Source: Sphingomonadaceae bacterium
GTDB taxonomy: Bacteria > Pseudomonadota > Alphaproteobacteria > Sphingomonadales > Sphingomonadaceae
Assembly (NCBI GenBank): GCA_024236155.1
Contig: JACKLA010000001.1
Location: 1,316,367-1,380,366 of the forward strand
Direction: 5' to 3'
DNA: 64,000 nucleotides
A program made the translations under genes and the position numbers. Shown one piece after another: positions 35,608-43,397 of this stretch (position 1 is its first letter; each line of letters opens with the position of its first letter). Below the pieces are notes generated by a model. It searched no databases. It was not told the DNA's origin and saw nothing but the letters and a program-made list of their open reading frames with translations.

Positions 35608-36533
35608 TGCCCTGCCGCCTCAACGGCTGTTTCCGCCTGTGCGATAGCTCCAAGGACCTGCTCGGCCAGTTCACGCGGTTCGACCCAGTGGGCGGGGCGC
35701 ATAAGGTGGAACATCGGCACTTGCCTGACCGTTTCCACTGCTGCTTGGAAAGCCCAGCGTTGCAGTTCCATCCCTGCCAGGAAGTTTTTGCGATGGACGA
35801 ACCGCGACAGGCATTCGACCCGTTTTGCTGGATCCAGTTCGGTAAACGCTGCCTGCTCCAGATTGGTCGGTTGAAGATAGGCTATGGCCCGGATCGGAAC
35901 CGGATCGGGATGGAAATAGTCGATTGCGCGGTAATACTTCGCCATGTCGGTCCGGACGCGCGGCAATCCTTCGGTATCATGGCCCAGCCGCCTGAGCGAG
36001 TCCGCCCAAAGCCTGGTCGCGGGGAAGGCTGGCAAGGCGGTAGGGCGACGATCGGTGTCGAAAACCAGACCGGTCACGTCGTCCGCCATCATCGGCAAGC
36101 CGAGGTCGAGCAACCCGCCAAGCATGGTCGACTTGCCTGCGCCCGACATACCCATCACCAATATGGCCCCACGCTCGGTCCGCACACTGCAGGAATGGAC
36201 CGGCAGGATGCGACGCTGCATCAGCAGGGCCGCCATGCAGGTGCCAAGCAGGATCGAGACGACCTGGCTGTCATCGGCCCCGTCGAAGCGATCGTACCGG
36301 ATGTGCCTGCCATCGCTGACAAGGAAACGACCGGTTTCGTGGAAGGTGCTCAGGAAGCAGCCCGGCTCTGCCTCCCAGTTGCGGAAGCTGGTCGCCATAT
36401 GCACTGTTTCGGGCACTGGTCCGGCGGATATTTCCACGTCTGCATCGGCGGGATCGCCACCGACGATCTGCGGCAGGGCGGGCAGGGCGATGTCGGACTG
36501 AAGGGTAAAGCCGTAGAGCCTATAGCGCGGCAT
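35604..36533 (-). CDS. HprK-like kinase, probable lasso peptide tailoring kinase
   Basis: A 309-residue protein with an HPr-kinase C-terminal-like fold. Walker A is GMSGAGKST at 128-136, PVHSCSV at about 112-118 matches the HprK histidine block, and MADDVTGLVFD follows with the acidic residues. In paeninodin- and pseudomycoidin-type lasso clusters a homologous kinase phosphorylates the C-terminal Ser of the precursor; the precursor here ends in Ser. A start at 36533 is chosen since the longer reading runs far into the upstream hydroxylase gene; it still overlaps that gene by 14 bases. Confidence 0.85.
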   Translation of the reverse strand: MPRYRLYGFTLQSDIALPALPQIVGGDPADADVEISAGPVPETVHMATSFRNWEAEPGCFLSTFHETGRFLVSDGRHIRYDRFDGADDSQVVSILLGTCMAALLMQRRILPVHSCSVRTERGAILVMGMSGAGKSTMLGGLLDLGLPMMADDVTGLVFDTDRRPTALPAFPATRLWADSLRRLGHDTEGLPRVRTDMAKYYRAIDYFHPDPVPIRAIAYLQPTNLEQAAFTELDPAKRVECLSRFVHRKNFLAGMELQRWAFQAAVETVRQVPMFHLMRPAHWVEPRELAEQVLGAIAQAETAVEAAGQ

Positions 36534-37146
36534 GCTCGGCCTGTTCTTCGCCCGGCAACGTGGCTGCGGCGTCGTAGACTTCGAAAATGAAGTGAATACG
36601 ATCTTCGCTGCCGCCGTTTTCAACGCCGTGACTGACGATGTTGTTCACCTCGTAAGCGTATCCGCGTTCCAGATGCACTTTCTCGTCGCGGACGAGGAAC
36701 AGGGCATCGGGATTGGTGAACAGCGGGACATGGATTTTGTGTGTTCGCAGGTTCGATCCGGCCCCGTCATAATGCGGGTCGATCCGGTGCCCGGCAGCGA
36801 GGCGCGCGAGCATGGCCTTGGGAAACTGCGGTTCTGCAAAGCCGTACTCGGCGATGGCCTGCTCCATGACCGGCAGGAGCATCGGCGCCCACACATCCCA
36901 TGCGGGGTTGGCGTACCATTTCGCCGGGTCGCGATTGCTCTCGATGAAACGGAACACAATGTGCCGGGTGTGATGGAAGACCGGAAAATCGTTTTCCTTC
37001 AGGGCGTCCTCACCCGCCCAGGTCGCGGCGGAAATCCGTGAAACCATCGCCGCCAAACGCTCACACTCAACCGGGCCCAGCGGCCTGATCGTATGCGGTT
37101 TGGTCACCTCGGGCAGCATGCCGATTTTCCCCCTGAAATCTGCCAT
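36520..37146 (-). CDS. Aspartyl/asparaginyl beta-hydroxylase-type 2-oxoglutarate dioxygenase
   Basis: A 208-residue protein of the Asp_Arg_Hydrox family. The facial triad is visible: His125-x-Asp127 (DPHYDGAGSN) and His173 (VSHGVENGG), with Arg183 in EDRIHFIFEV likely to bind 2-oxoglutarate. The family hydroxylates Asp/Asn side chains or fatty acyl chains. Lying 27 bases after one sulfotransferase gene and overlapping the kinase gene, it may hydroxylate Asp10 or Asn14 of the lasso core, which could then be sulfated or glycosylated. That target is inference. Confidence 0.85.
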   Translation of the reverse strand: MADFRGKIGMLPEVTKPHTIRPLGPVECERLAAMVSRISAATWAGEDALKENDFPVFHHTRHIVFRFIESNRDPAKWYANPAWDVWAPMLLPVMEQAIAEYGFAEPQFPKAMLARLAAGHRIDPHYDGAGSNLRTHKIHVPLFTNPDALFLVRDEKVHLERGYAYEVNNIVSHGVENGGSEDRIHFIFEVYDAAATLPGEEQAEHAAL

Positions 37147-37173
37147 TTCGGCCTAGCATGCCCCATGCTGCGG

Positions 37174-37983
37174 TCAATCGATTAGCGCGTAACCGAAATC
37201 CGCAAACAGCTGGCGATATGGCGCAAATATCGCCGTGGCCGTTGCTATCTCTTCGCTGCCCAGTCGCGCGATTTGCTCGGCATTCATGTTGCGAAGAGGC
37301 TCATCATAAATGCCTTTGACCTTGAGCCGCTGTGTCAGGTCAAGATCGTCGAGCTGTGGCACCAGCGTCTGGATTCTCTGCGCGGTGTGTACGGGTGCTT
37401 CGCATAATTGTTCATAGGTAAAGCTTGTCGAGCAACCTGCGAGCCGTTCCATATTCTGCCGCTGGTAGTCGAAACAGGTTACGAGGTGGCGCGCGGCGAT
37501 GGTGGCAAGGTCAAGATCGCGCTTTGCATTTTCCGCGCGTTGCCAGCGACGCAGGATCCCCTCCAGGACCGCGTAGGGATTGCGTACCATGATGATGAAG
37601 CGTGCCTGCTCGAAAGCGGCCTGCAACTGATCTGCGATCAGCAGGAAGGGCGGGGCCTTGGTGTGAAACACGGGCGCATCCGGGCGGTGCGCTTCCGCCT
37701 GCACATACCATGCCTTGCGCGTGCGCTGCCAATCGTAGTCCGGGCTGTCGCGGAAGTGTGAGAGGCTTTCTGGCGTTGCGCCCCAGATCAGCGGCCACGG
37801 GGAATTCAGCGTCTGCGGACCGGCAAAGCCCAGCACATGTTGTCCCTCGTGCTCAAGGCTCCAGACATGTTGCGATGCTGCCAGCGCGCGAGAGAGATAG
37901 GTCGACCCGCTGTTGTTGGGGCAAAGGATGAAGAGATGCGTGTTTGCCGCCCGGGTGACCTGCTCAAGATGTGCCTTGCTCAT
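37174..37983 (-). CDS. Sulfotransferase-family protein, lasso cluster (second copy)
   Basis: A 269-residue protein divergent from the one at 34741. The phosphate loop is CPNNSGSTYLSRAL (21-34), the acceptor-side block is FHTKAPPF (Lys109) and the 3'-phosphate block is FIIMVRNPYAVLEGI. The canonical KTH histidine is not in place, so catalysis may differ. It is the first gene of the minus-strand tailoring operon, divergent from the nucleotidyltransferase gene. Role unknown; by context a tailoring enzyme or PAPS-binding partner. Confidence 0.75.
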   Translation of the reverse strand: MSKAHLEQVTRAANTHLFILCPNNSGSTYLSRALAASQHVWSLEHEGQHVLGFAGPQTLNSPWPLIWGATPESLSHFRDSPDYDWQRTRKAWYVQAEAHRPDAPVFHTKAPPFLLIADQLQAAFEQARFIIMVRNPYAVLEGILRRWQRAENAKRDLDLATIAARHLVTCFDYQRQNMERLAGCSTSFTYEQLCEAPVHTAQRIQTLVPQLDDLDLTQRLKVKGIYDEPLRNMNAEQIARLGSEEIATATAIFAPYRQLFADFGYALID

Positions 37984-38102
37984 GGTTGCCGGACGTGACC
38001 GGAGGGCAATATTTTGTGCGAAATCGCCATTGGGCGTGAGCTAGTCTCTTGCCACGGCAAGGTAAAGCCAACATGCAGCGGGCAGGGGGGCGGTTTTCAC
38101 CA
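37984..38102. promoter_or_regulatory. Divergent promoter region of the lasso tailoring operon and nucleotidyltransferase
   Basis: About 120 bases separate the start of the first minus-strand gene of the lasso operon from the preferred start of the plus-strand nucleotidyltransferase. The region includes the more AT-rich GGGCAATATTTTGTGCGAAA stretch. It should hold the divergent promoters. I could not identify boxes or an operator with confidence. Confidence 0.35.
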
Positions 38103-39263
38103 ATGTCGGCATTTTCCGATCGCGAACTGCAATTTCTTGCGAATGCCATTGGGTGCCCGGCAAGCAGTGGAGCGGAACCTGTATCTGCCGATGATGTCGA
38201 CTGGGCGAGGTTCCTATTGCTTGTCGAACGTCACCGTGTGGGCGCGCTGGTTGCAGCGTCTTCCACCCGGCTGAATTTGCCGCCAGCCGTCGTCGATGCA
38301 TTGGCGGAAGACGAAAGCGTCAACGCCGCCAATTACCTGCGATCGCGGGCTGTGCTTGACCGTCTTGAGGCGCGGTTCTCTGCCGAGGCAATCGACTGGG
38401 CCGTGCTCAAGGGGCTGGCCATCGCCGAGCGGTATTACGAACGTCCGTCACTGCGCGAGATGATCGATGTCGACCTGCTGGTCGACCGGGATCGCATTGC
38501 CGATGCAGAGCGAATTCTCGCGGATGAGGGTTTCGAGCGGTATCATCCCAGGTTCGAACTCGATGCTGCACGCCGGGCCAACTTCATGGCGTTGCATTCG
38601 GCCTTCTCGTTCATCCGCAAGCGCGATGGTGCGCAGCTCGACCTGCATTGGCGCACGGTCCAGAATCCGCGTTTCCTGCCGCAGCTGGATGCAGGCTGGC
38701 GGGACCATGTGGTGCGCCGCGAAGATCGCCCCTGGCCCGTCCTGCGCGAAGACGTCCACTTTACCTATGTCCTCGTCCACGGTGCCAAGCATGGCTGGGC
38801 GCGGTTGAAGTGGCTGGTCGATATCGACCATATGCTTGCCGGGCTCGATGCCAGCGGTGCAGAGGCTTTGGCCCAGTGCATCCGCGACAATGCAATTCCC
38901 GATCTTGCCGGAGCTGCGTTCAACCTGTGCGAAAAGACCCTTGGCTCGGCCATCCCGCCTGCTCTCGCCGCACTGTCGAAATCGGAGGGAGCCAACCGCC
39001 TTCGCGCCTTGTCGCTCCGGCTGATCGAACATGACATACCGCATGGCGGGGCCGGGCTGGGCGATGTCGGCTACCTTGCCACCCGGATACGCCATTCGCT
39101 CGGCCTGTCGAGCAATCGCGGCTATCGCAGGCAGGCGTTGCTGCTCGAACTGGCGCGGCCGACCGATCTGGGCGCGGTTCCGCTGCCGGCAGGCTGGGGC
39201 GGCGCGCTGGCTGTCGTCTCTCCGCTGATGGCGCTGGGAAGGACGTTCAGGCGTTCTGCCTGA
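38103..39263 (+). CDS. Nucleotidyltransferase-family protein (PF14907-like), lasso tailoring candidate
   Basis: A 386-residue minimal nucleotidyltransferase. VLKGLAIAERYYERPSLREM leads into IDVDLLVDRD, giving catalytic Asp122 and Asp124, and LDLHWR gives the third Asp at 180. The family recurs with HprK-like kinases in lasso clusters; in pseudomycoidin a homologue extends the modification on the phosphorylated C-terminal Ser. It is divergent from the tailoring operon. ATG at 38103 follows a G-rich stretch; ATG 38073 and TTG 38049 are longer alternatives. Confidence 0.82.
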   Translation: MSAFSDRELQFLANAIGCPASSGAEPVSADDVDWARFLLLVERHRVGALVAASSTRLNLPPAVVDALAEDESVNAANYLRSRAVLDRLEARFSAEAIDWAVLKGLAIAERYYERPSLREMIDVDLLVDRDRIADAERILADEGFERYHPRFELDAARRANFMALHSAFSFIRKRDGAQLDLHWRTVQNPRFLPQLDAGWRDHVVRREDRPWPVLREDVHFTYVLVHGAKHGWARLKWLVDIDHMLAGLDASGAEALAQCIRDNAIPDLAGAAFNLCEKTLGSAIPPALAALSKSEGANRLRALSLRLIEHDIPHGGAGLGDVGYLATRIRHSLGLSSNRGYRRQALLLELARPTDLGAVPLPAGWGGALAVVSPLMALGRTFRRSA

Positions 39264-39331
39264 CCAGCGCGTCCATTGCACTGGCGCTGCTGGGCGACTA
39301 GAGGCAGGCCGAACCCAATGCAGGCCTGAAC

Positions 39332-41434
39332 TTGCCACGAATTTCCTCCCTTTCGATCCGCCTGATCCTGGCGCTCCTGCTGATGGTCCTTGCCGGAGGA
39401 AAGCCTGCATGGGCGCAGCAGGCAGCCGGGCAGCAGCATATTCGCGCGGAGCTGGTTGCACTCACGGCTGCACAGCCGGGCAAGCCGCTGCAACTTGCGA
39501 TCCATTTCACGCCGGAGCCGGGCTGGCATGGCTATTGGAAGAACCCCGGCGATGCGGGTTTCGGGATGGAACTCGACTGGCAGATGCCGGCAGGGTGGCA
39601 GGCCGGGGCGCCGGAGTATCCCGTGCCGCAAACGCTGCTCATCGCGGGGCTGATGAATCACGTCTACAAGGGCGATTACGCCGTCCTGATCCCGGTCAGC
39701 ATTCCGCCGGAGCAATCGTCGCGCGGGGTGATGAATCTCGCGGTCGACGCGGAGTGGCTCGCTTGCAGCGATACCTTGTGCGTGCGCGAAAGGGGGCTGC
39801 TTGAACTCACGCTGCCGATGGGTGCCGCGCCAAGACCGGATGCGCGCACCGCTGCATGGATGGGAGCGATACCGCCGCTGCTCGACAAGCAGGCGAATTT
39901 CGAACTTGGCGCGGGCAAGCTGCGGCTCGCAATCCCGCTGCCGCGCAGCTTCGAGATCGCCGATCCGCATCTGTTCATCGCCAACACCGAACTGGTCAAA
40001 TACTCGTCGGCGCAGGCCTTTGCGCGCGATGGCGACATGCTGGTGGCTGAGGTGGATCTTGCCGATGATGCGGTTGCGCCTGAGGAAATCGAAGCGATTC
40101 TTGCCTTCGACAAGACGCAGGGTGTCCACCTTGCAGCGGTTGCGGGCGACGTGCCAGCCATGTCAGGCGAATACCTCAAGAAGGGCGATGCCGGACCGGC
40201 GTTACCATGGCTGTTGCTGGCGGCGCTGGCGGGCGGATTGCTGCTCAATGTCATGCCCTGTGTGTTCCCGATCCTCAGCCTCAAGGCGATCAGCCTCGCA
40301 CGGGCCGGGGAAAGCGAAGCCCAGGCGCGGCGCGAAGGGCTGGCCTATACGGCGGGCGTTGTGCTCGCCTGCGTGGCGCTGGGTGGCGTGATCCTGGCCT
40401 TGCGCGCGGGCGGCGAGCAGGTGGGCTGGGCCTTCCAGCTGCAGCAACCGGCAGTGGTCATCGCGTTGCTATTCCTTGCGGTCGCGATCACCATGAACCT
40501 CGCTGGTTTGTACCAGTTGCCGGGCATATCGATCACCCGCAGCGGCGAACCGGCGAGCGCCTTTGCCACCGGATTGCTGGCGGCCTTCGTGGCAACACCT
40601 TGCACCGGTCCGTTCATGGCAGCGGCGCTGGGGGCGGCGCTGTTGCTGCCGACCGCATCGGCATTGTTGCTGTTTGCCGCACTTGGCCTTGGACTGGCGC
40701 TGCCCTTCCTTGCAATCGGCTTCATCCCCGCATTGCGCAAACGCCTGCCCCGGCCCGGCCCGTGGATGGAGCGGTTCCGCCGGATCATGGCAATCCCGAT
40801 GGGGCTGACTGCGCTGGCGCTGATCTGGCTGGTTGCGCGGCTCGGTGGCAAGCCGTTCGCGCTGCTGGTCATGCTTGCGCTGTTCGGGCTGGTCTTCGGC
40901 CTGCTGATCGTTGGCAAGCTGCAGCAGCGCGGCAAGCTGGCCTGGCCAGCCTTCGGCCTGATTGCGGCACCGTTTGCGATCTTCGCGGCGTTCGCACTGC
41001 CCGCTTCCTACGAGCAGCGCCGGAACGAAGCCGATTCCATCCTCGAACCGCTGCCCTATTCTGCACAATCTCTCGCTGAAGCGCGGGCGAGCGGCAAGCC
41101 GGTATTCGTCTGGCTGACCGCCGACTGGTGCATCACCTGCAAGGTCAATGAAAGCGTTGCGATCGAGCGCGAGCAGACGCGCGAGGCATTTGAGAAGTCA
41201 GGTGTCATCGCCCTGCGCGGCGACTGGACGCAGCCCGATCCGGCCATCTCCGCCTATCTCGACCAATTCGGTGCAGCGGGTGTGCCGCTCTATGTCTGGT
41301 ATGCGCCGGGAGGCGAGGGTGAGGTCATGCCCCAGGTGCTGACGCCGGGCTTGCTGGCTGATCTGGCGGCGGGCCGGGCTGTGAATTCGAACGACAATCC
41401 TCGACCAACTGACCCGGCAACGGGCTCGGATTGA
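39332..41434 (+). CDS. Thiol:disulfide interchange protein DsbD/ScsB-like
   Basis: A 700-residue protein with signal peptide ending near residue 28 (AWA/Q). The periplasmic domain has HGYWKNPGDAGFGMELDW, typical of the ScsB/DsbD-like group. A membrane core with the two redox cysteines follows (NVMPCVFPILSLKA and ATPCTGPFMAAAL), then a C-terminal thioredoxin-like domain with WCITCK. It carries electrons from cytoplasmic thioredoxin to periplasmic targets. TTG is the only sensible start. It follows the nucleotidyltransferase by 68 bases but the lasso core lacks Cys, so a shared role is unlikely. Confidence 0.88.
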   Translation: MPRISSLSIRLILALLLMVLAGGKPAWAQQAAGQQHIRAELVALTAAQPGKPLQLAIHFTPEPGWHGYWKNPGDAGFGMELDWQMPAGWQAGAPEYPVPQTLLIAGLMNHVYKGDYAVLIPVSIPPEQSSRGVMNLAVDAEWLACSDTLCVRERGLLELTLPMGAAPRPDARTAAWMGAIPPLLDKQANFELGAGKLRLAIPLPRSFEIADPHLFIANTELVKYSSAQAFARDGDMLVAEVDLADDAVAPEEIEAILAFDKTQGVHLAAVAGDVPAMSGEYLKKGDAGPALPWLLLAALAGGLLLNVMPCVFPILSLKAISLARAGESEAQARREGLAYTAGVVLACVALGGVILALRAGGEQVGWAFQLQQPAVVIALLFLAVAITMNLAGLYQLPGISITRSGEPASAFATGLLAAFVATPCTGPFMAAALGAALLLPTASALLLFAALGLGLALPFLAIGFIPALRKRLPRPGPWMERFRRIMAIPMGLTALALIWLVARLGGKPFALLVMLALFGLVFGLLIVGKLQQRGKLAWPAFGLIAAPFAIFAAFALPASYEQRRNEADSILEPLPYSAQSLAEARASGKPVFVWLTADWCITCKVNESVAIEREQTREAFEKSGVIALRGDWTQPDPAISAYLDQFGAAGVPLYVWYAPGGEGEVMPQVLTPGLLADLAAGRAVNSNDNPRPTDPATGSD

Positions 41435-41909
41435 GCGAGACGGTTCCGGCACCGGGCACGGTCAGTTCGATTGCCCGCATCCCGGTGAACACGTCGAGGT
41501 CGGGCAGGGCAGCCGGATAGCTCGCTTCCCACAGCCAGCCATGCCCGTTCCAGACCGCCGGGACGGGCAGCCGTGCGCGGTGGCCGTTGCCGATGATCGC
41601 CATGATCGCCGCTGCCTCGGGATCGGCAGTGACGAAGCGGGTAACGCGGACTGTGCGTCGCTGGCCGTCGGCGACGCAGGCGAGTGCGAGCAAGGGTGTC
41701 TTGCCCGGCGTTCCGTAGACAATCCGGCTGCCGCCTTTCACCGGGCTCCAGATCGCATTCTCGGTATCGGGCGAGTCGATGGGCGCCATCGGTGCTTCGC
41801 GATGCGGCGCTTCGGGTGCGCGTTCGGCATAATTGTCCGCAGCGGGCGGCTGGCAGGCGGCAAGACCGATGCATGCGAGCGGTAAAGCAAATTTTTGCAC
41901 GAAGTCCAT
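41325..41909 (-). CDS. Putative lipoprotein of unknown function
   Basis: A 194-residue protein with lipobox LAAC (Cys19) after a hydrophobic signal. The mature part contains IWSPVKGGSRIVYGTPGKTP and LALACVADGQRRTVRVTRF, reminding of small periplasmic beta-rich proteins seen in sphingomonads, but I do not recognise the family. Its last 110 bases run antisense to the 3' end of the dsbD-like gene. Confidence 0.65.
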   Translation of the reverse strand: MDFVQKFALPLACIGLAACQPPAADNYAERAPEAPHREAPMAPIDSPDTENAIWSPVKGGSRIVYGTPGKTPLLALACVADGQRRTVRVTRFVTADPEAAAIMAIIGNGHRARLPVPAVWNGHGWLWEASYPAALPDLDVFTGMRAIELTVPGAGTVSLNPSPLPGQLVEDCRSNSQPGPPPDQPASPASAPGA

Positions 41910-41980
41910 GCGACCCCATATTCATGCCATGGCATGCCTGTCCATGGCGCATCTAAGGATGGCTGCGGAGGATTTATGCG

Positions 41981-42517
41981 ATGGAGGAAGCCGATTTTGT
42001 CGCGCGGCGTTCGCCCGTGCGGATTGGATTGCTGATTGCGCTGCTGGCGGCGCTGTCGCTGGTGCTGCTGCTCGTCGATTTCGCCGAGATCGCGCGCAAC
42101 ATCTCGAATCGGCGGCTGGCCGTTATCGAGGCGCTGGCCGTCATGGCCAGGGTAATCGGCGGCGTCGGCCTGCTGACGGCAGTCATCAGGCTGCCTGCAT
42201 TGTTCAGCGCACCCGTCGAAATCGCGATTTCGGCTGAGGGTATTTTGTTCGACCCTGCGTTGAAACAGATACTGCCATGGGATCGGGTGGCGCGTGTGGC
42301 TGTGCGCAAGATGTCCGGGCACCGCGTGCTGGCGGTGTTCATAGTGGATGCCGGGAATTTCCCGATCAGGCCGGTTGCGCGCCGGATCGCTGCGCTGAAC
42401 CGCCTTTCCGCCGACTACGGAGATATCAATCTCGCGACTGTGCGCAGCGCGGCAAGTTTCGACCAGATGGTCGCCGCCGTCGCCCGATATGTCGAAGTCG
42501 AACCCCTTAGGTCCTGA
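41981..42517 (+). CDS. Two-helix membrane protein, PH-like C-terminal part
   Basis: A 178-residue protein with two transmembrane helices (about residues 13-33 and 48-72) and a cytoplasmic beta-rich domain (VEIAISAEGILFDPALKQIL, then PWDRVARV) resembling the bacterial PH-like/STM3941 group. GCGGAGG lies upstream of the ATG. No enzymatic motif is seen. Neighbours are unrelated and oriented differently. Confidence 0.6.
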   Translation: MEEADFVARRSPVRIGLLIALLAALSLVLLLVDFAEIARNISNRRLAVIEALAVMARVIGGVGLLTAVIRLPALFSAPVEIAISAEGILFDPALKQILPWDRVARVAVRKMSGHRVLAVFIVDAGNFPIRPVARRIAALNRLSADYGDINLATVRSAASFDQMVAAVARYVEVEPLRS

Positions 42518-42523
42518 CCCTGG

Positions 42524-43306
42524 CTAGCCGGGCTTGACGAATTTCATCAGGAAACGGTCGGTCTTGCCGCGAATGGACGGGTCGAACACGCTGATTTCGT
42601 GGTTGTCGGTGGGGTTGGCCAGCATATCGCTTTCGGCAACGAGCCTGAACCCGGCCCGCTCGAAATCGGCGCGAACGACGGCAGGGTCGATGCGATGGTA
42701 CTTGTCGACAATCATGCGGGTATCCGTGCCTTCACCGACATGGTCGATCACCCCGATGATGCCACCGGGCTTCATCCCGGCATAGAGTCCGCGCAGATAG
42801 GCATCGGGATCGGTCATGGGGATCTTGTAGCGTTCGGATTCCCAGTAAATGTCGTGATACGACAGGCTGATAATGGCGAAATCGAGCGAGTTGGCGGCGG
42901 GCGCAAAAACGTCGAACGGATAGCGGGATTCGCTGACCTGCGGCGATCTTGCCTCTAGCGCAGCCCAGGCCGTCTTGGCGTCGTCATCGGTATAGAATTG
43001 CGCGGGCTGGTACGCGATGACCTTGCCCTGCGTGCCGACGGCATGGCCGATGATCTCGGCCCAGTATCCTTCGCCAGTAAGCAAGTCGGCGGCGGTCATG
43101 CCCGGCTCGAGGCCAAGGAAGGCCAGCACTTCGGCGGGTTTGCGGTTCTCGTCGAGCTTGCGCGCTTCTTCCGGGCGATCGACGGCAGCGACGGCGGTTG
43201 CGAAACTGCTGGCGCTGACGGCGGGCTTAGTGTCGCCATAGGCTGGCGCGCAGGCCGCAATGCCAAGCGCAAGCGCGGCGGTGAACGTCTTACGGTATCC
43301 GGTCAT
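42524..43306 (-). CDS. Exported class I SAM-dependent methyltransferase-like protein
   Basis: A 260-residue protein with a signal peptide or lipoprotein-like N-terminus (ALALGIAACAPAYG). The rest resembles a Rossmann methyltransferase: LGLEPGMTAADLLTGEGYWA is motif I, IISLSYHDIY motif IV-like and MKPGGIIGVIDHVG a post-motif. A methyltransferase fold outside the cytoplasm would lack SAM, yet this group of exported proteins is widespread in proteobacteria. Start at 43306 has CAGGGGAG upstream. Function unknown. Confidence 0.75.
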   Translation of the reverse strand: MTGYRKTFTAALALGIAACAPAYGDTKPAVSASSFATAVAAVDRPEEARKLDENRKPAEVLAFLGLEPGMTAADLLTGEGYWAEIIGHAVGTQGKVIAYQPAQFYTDDDAKTAWAALEARSPQVSESRYPFDVFAPAANSLDFAIISLSYHDIYWESERYKIPMTDPDAYLRGLYAGMKPGGIIGVIDHVGEGTDTRMIVDKYHRIDPAVVRADFERAGFRLVAESDMLANPTDNHEISVFDPSIRGKTDRFLMKFVKPG

Positions 43307-43397
43307 TTGATCTCCCCTGTATGACAAGGGATGCACCGCACCACCGCACGATCAAGCGCGGTTGTACGAACGGCTTGCTGGCTCGACCAACGGCAAA

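Noticed and set aside
39332..41434. DsbD-like gene as part of the lasso cluster
   Set aside because: Same strand as the nucleotidyltransferase but the precursor has no cysteine, and the protein is a common envelope housekeeping factor.
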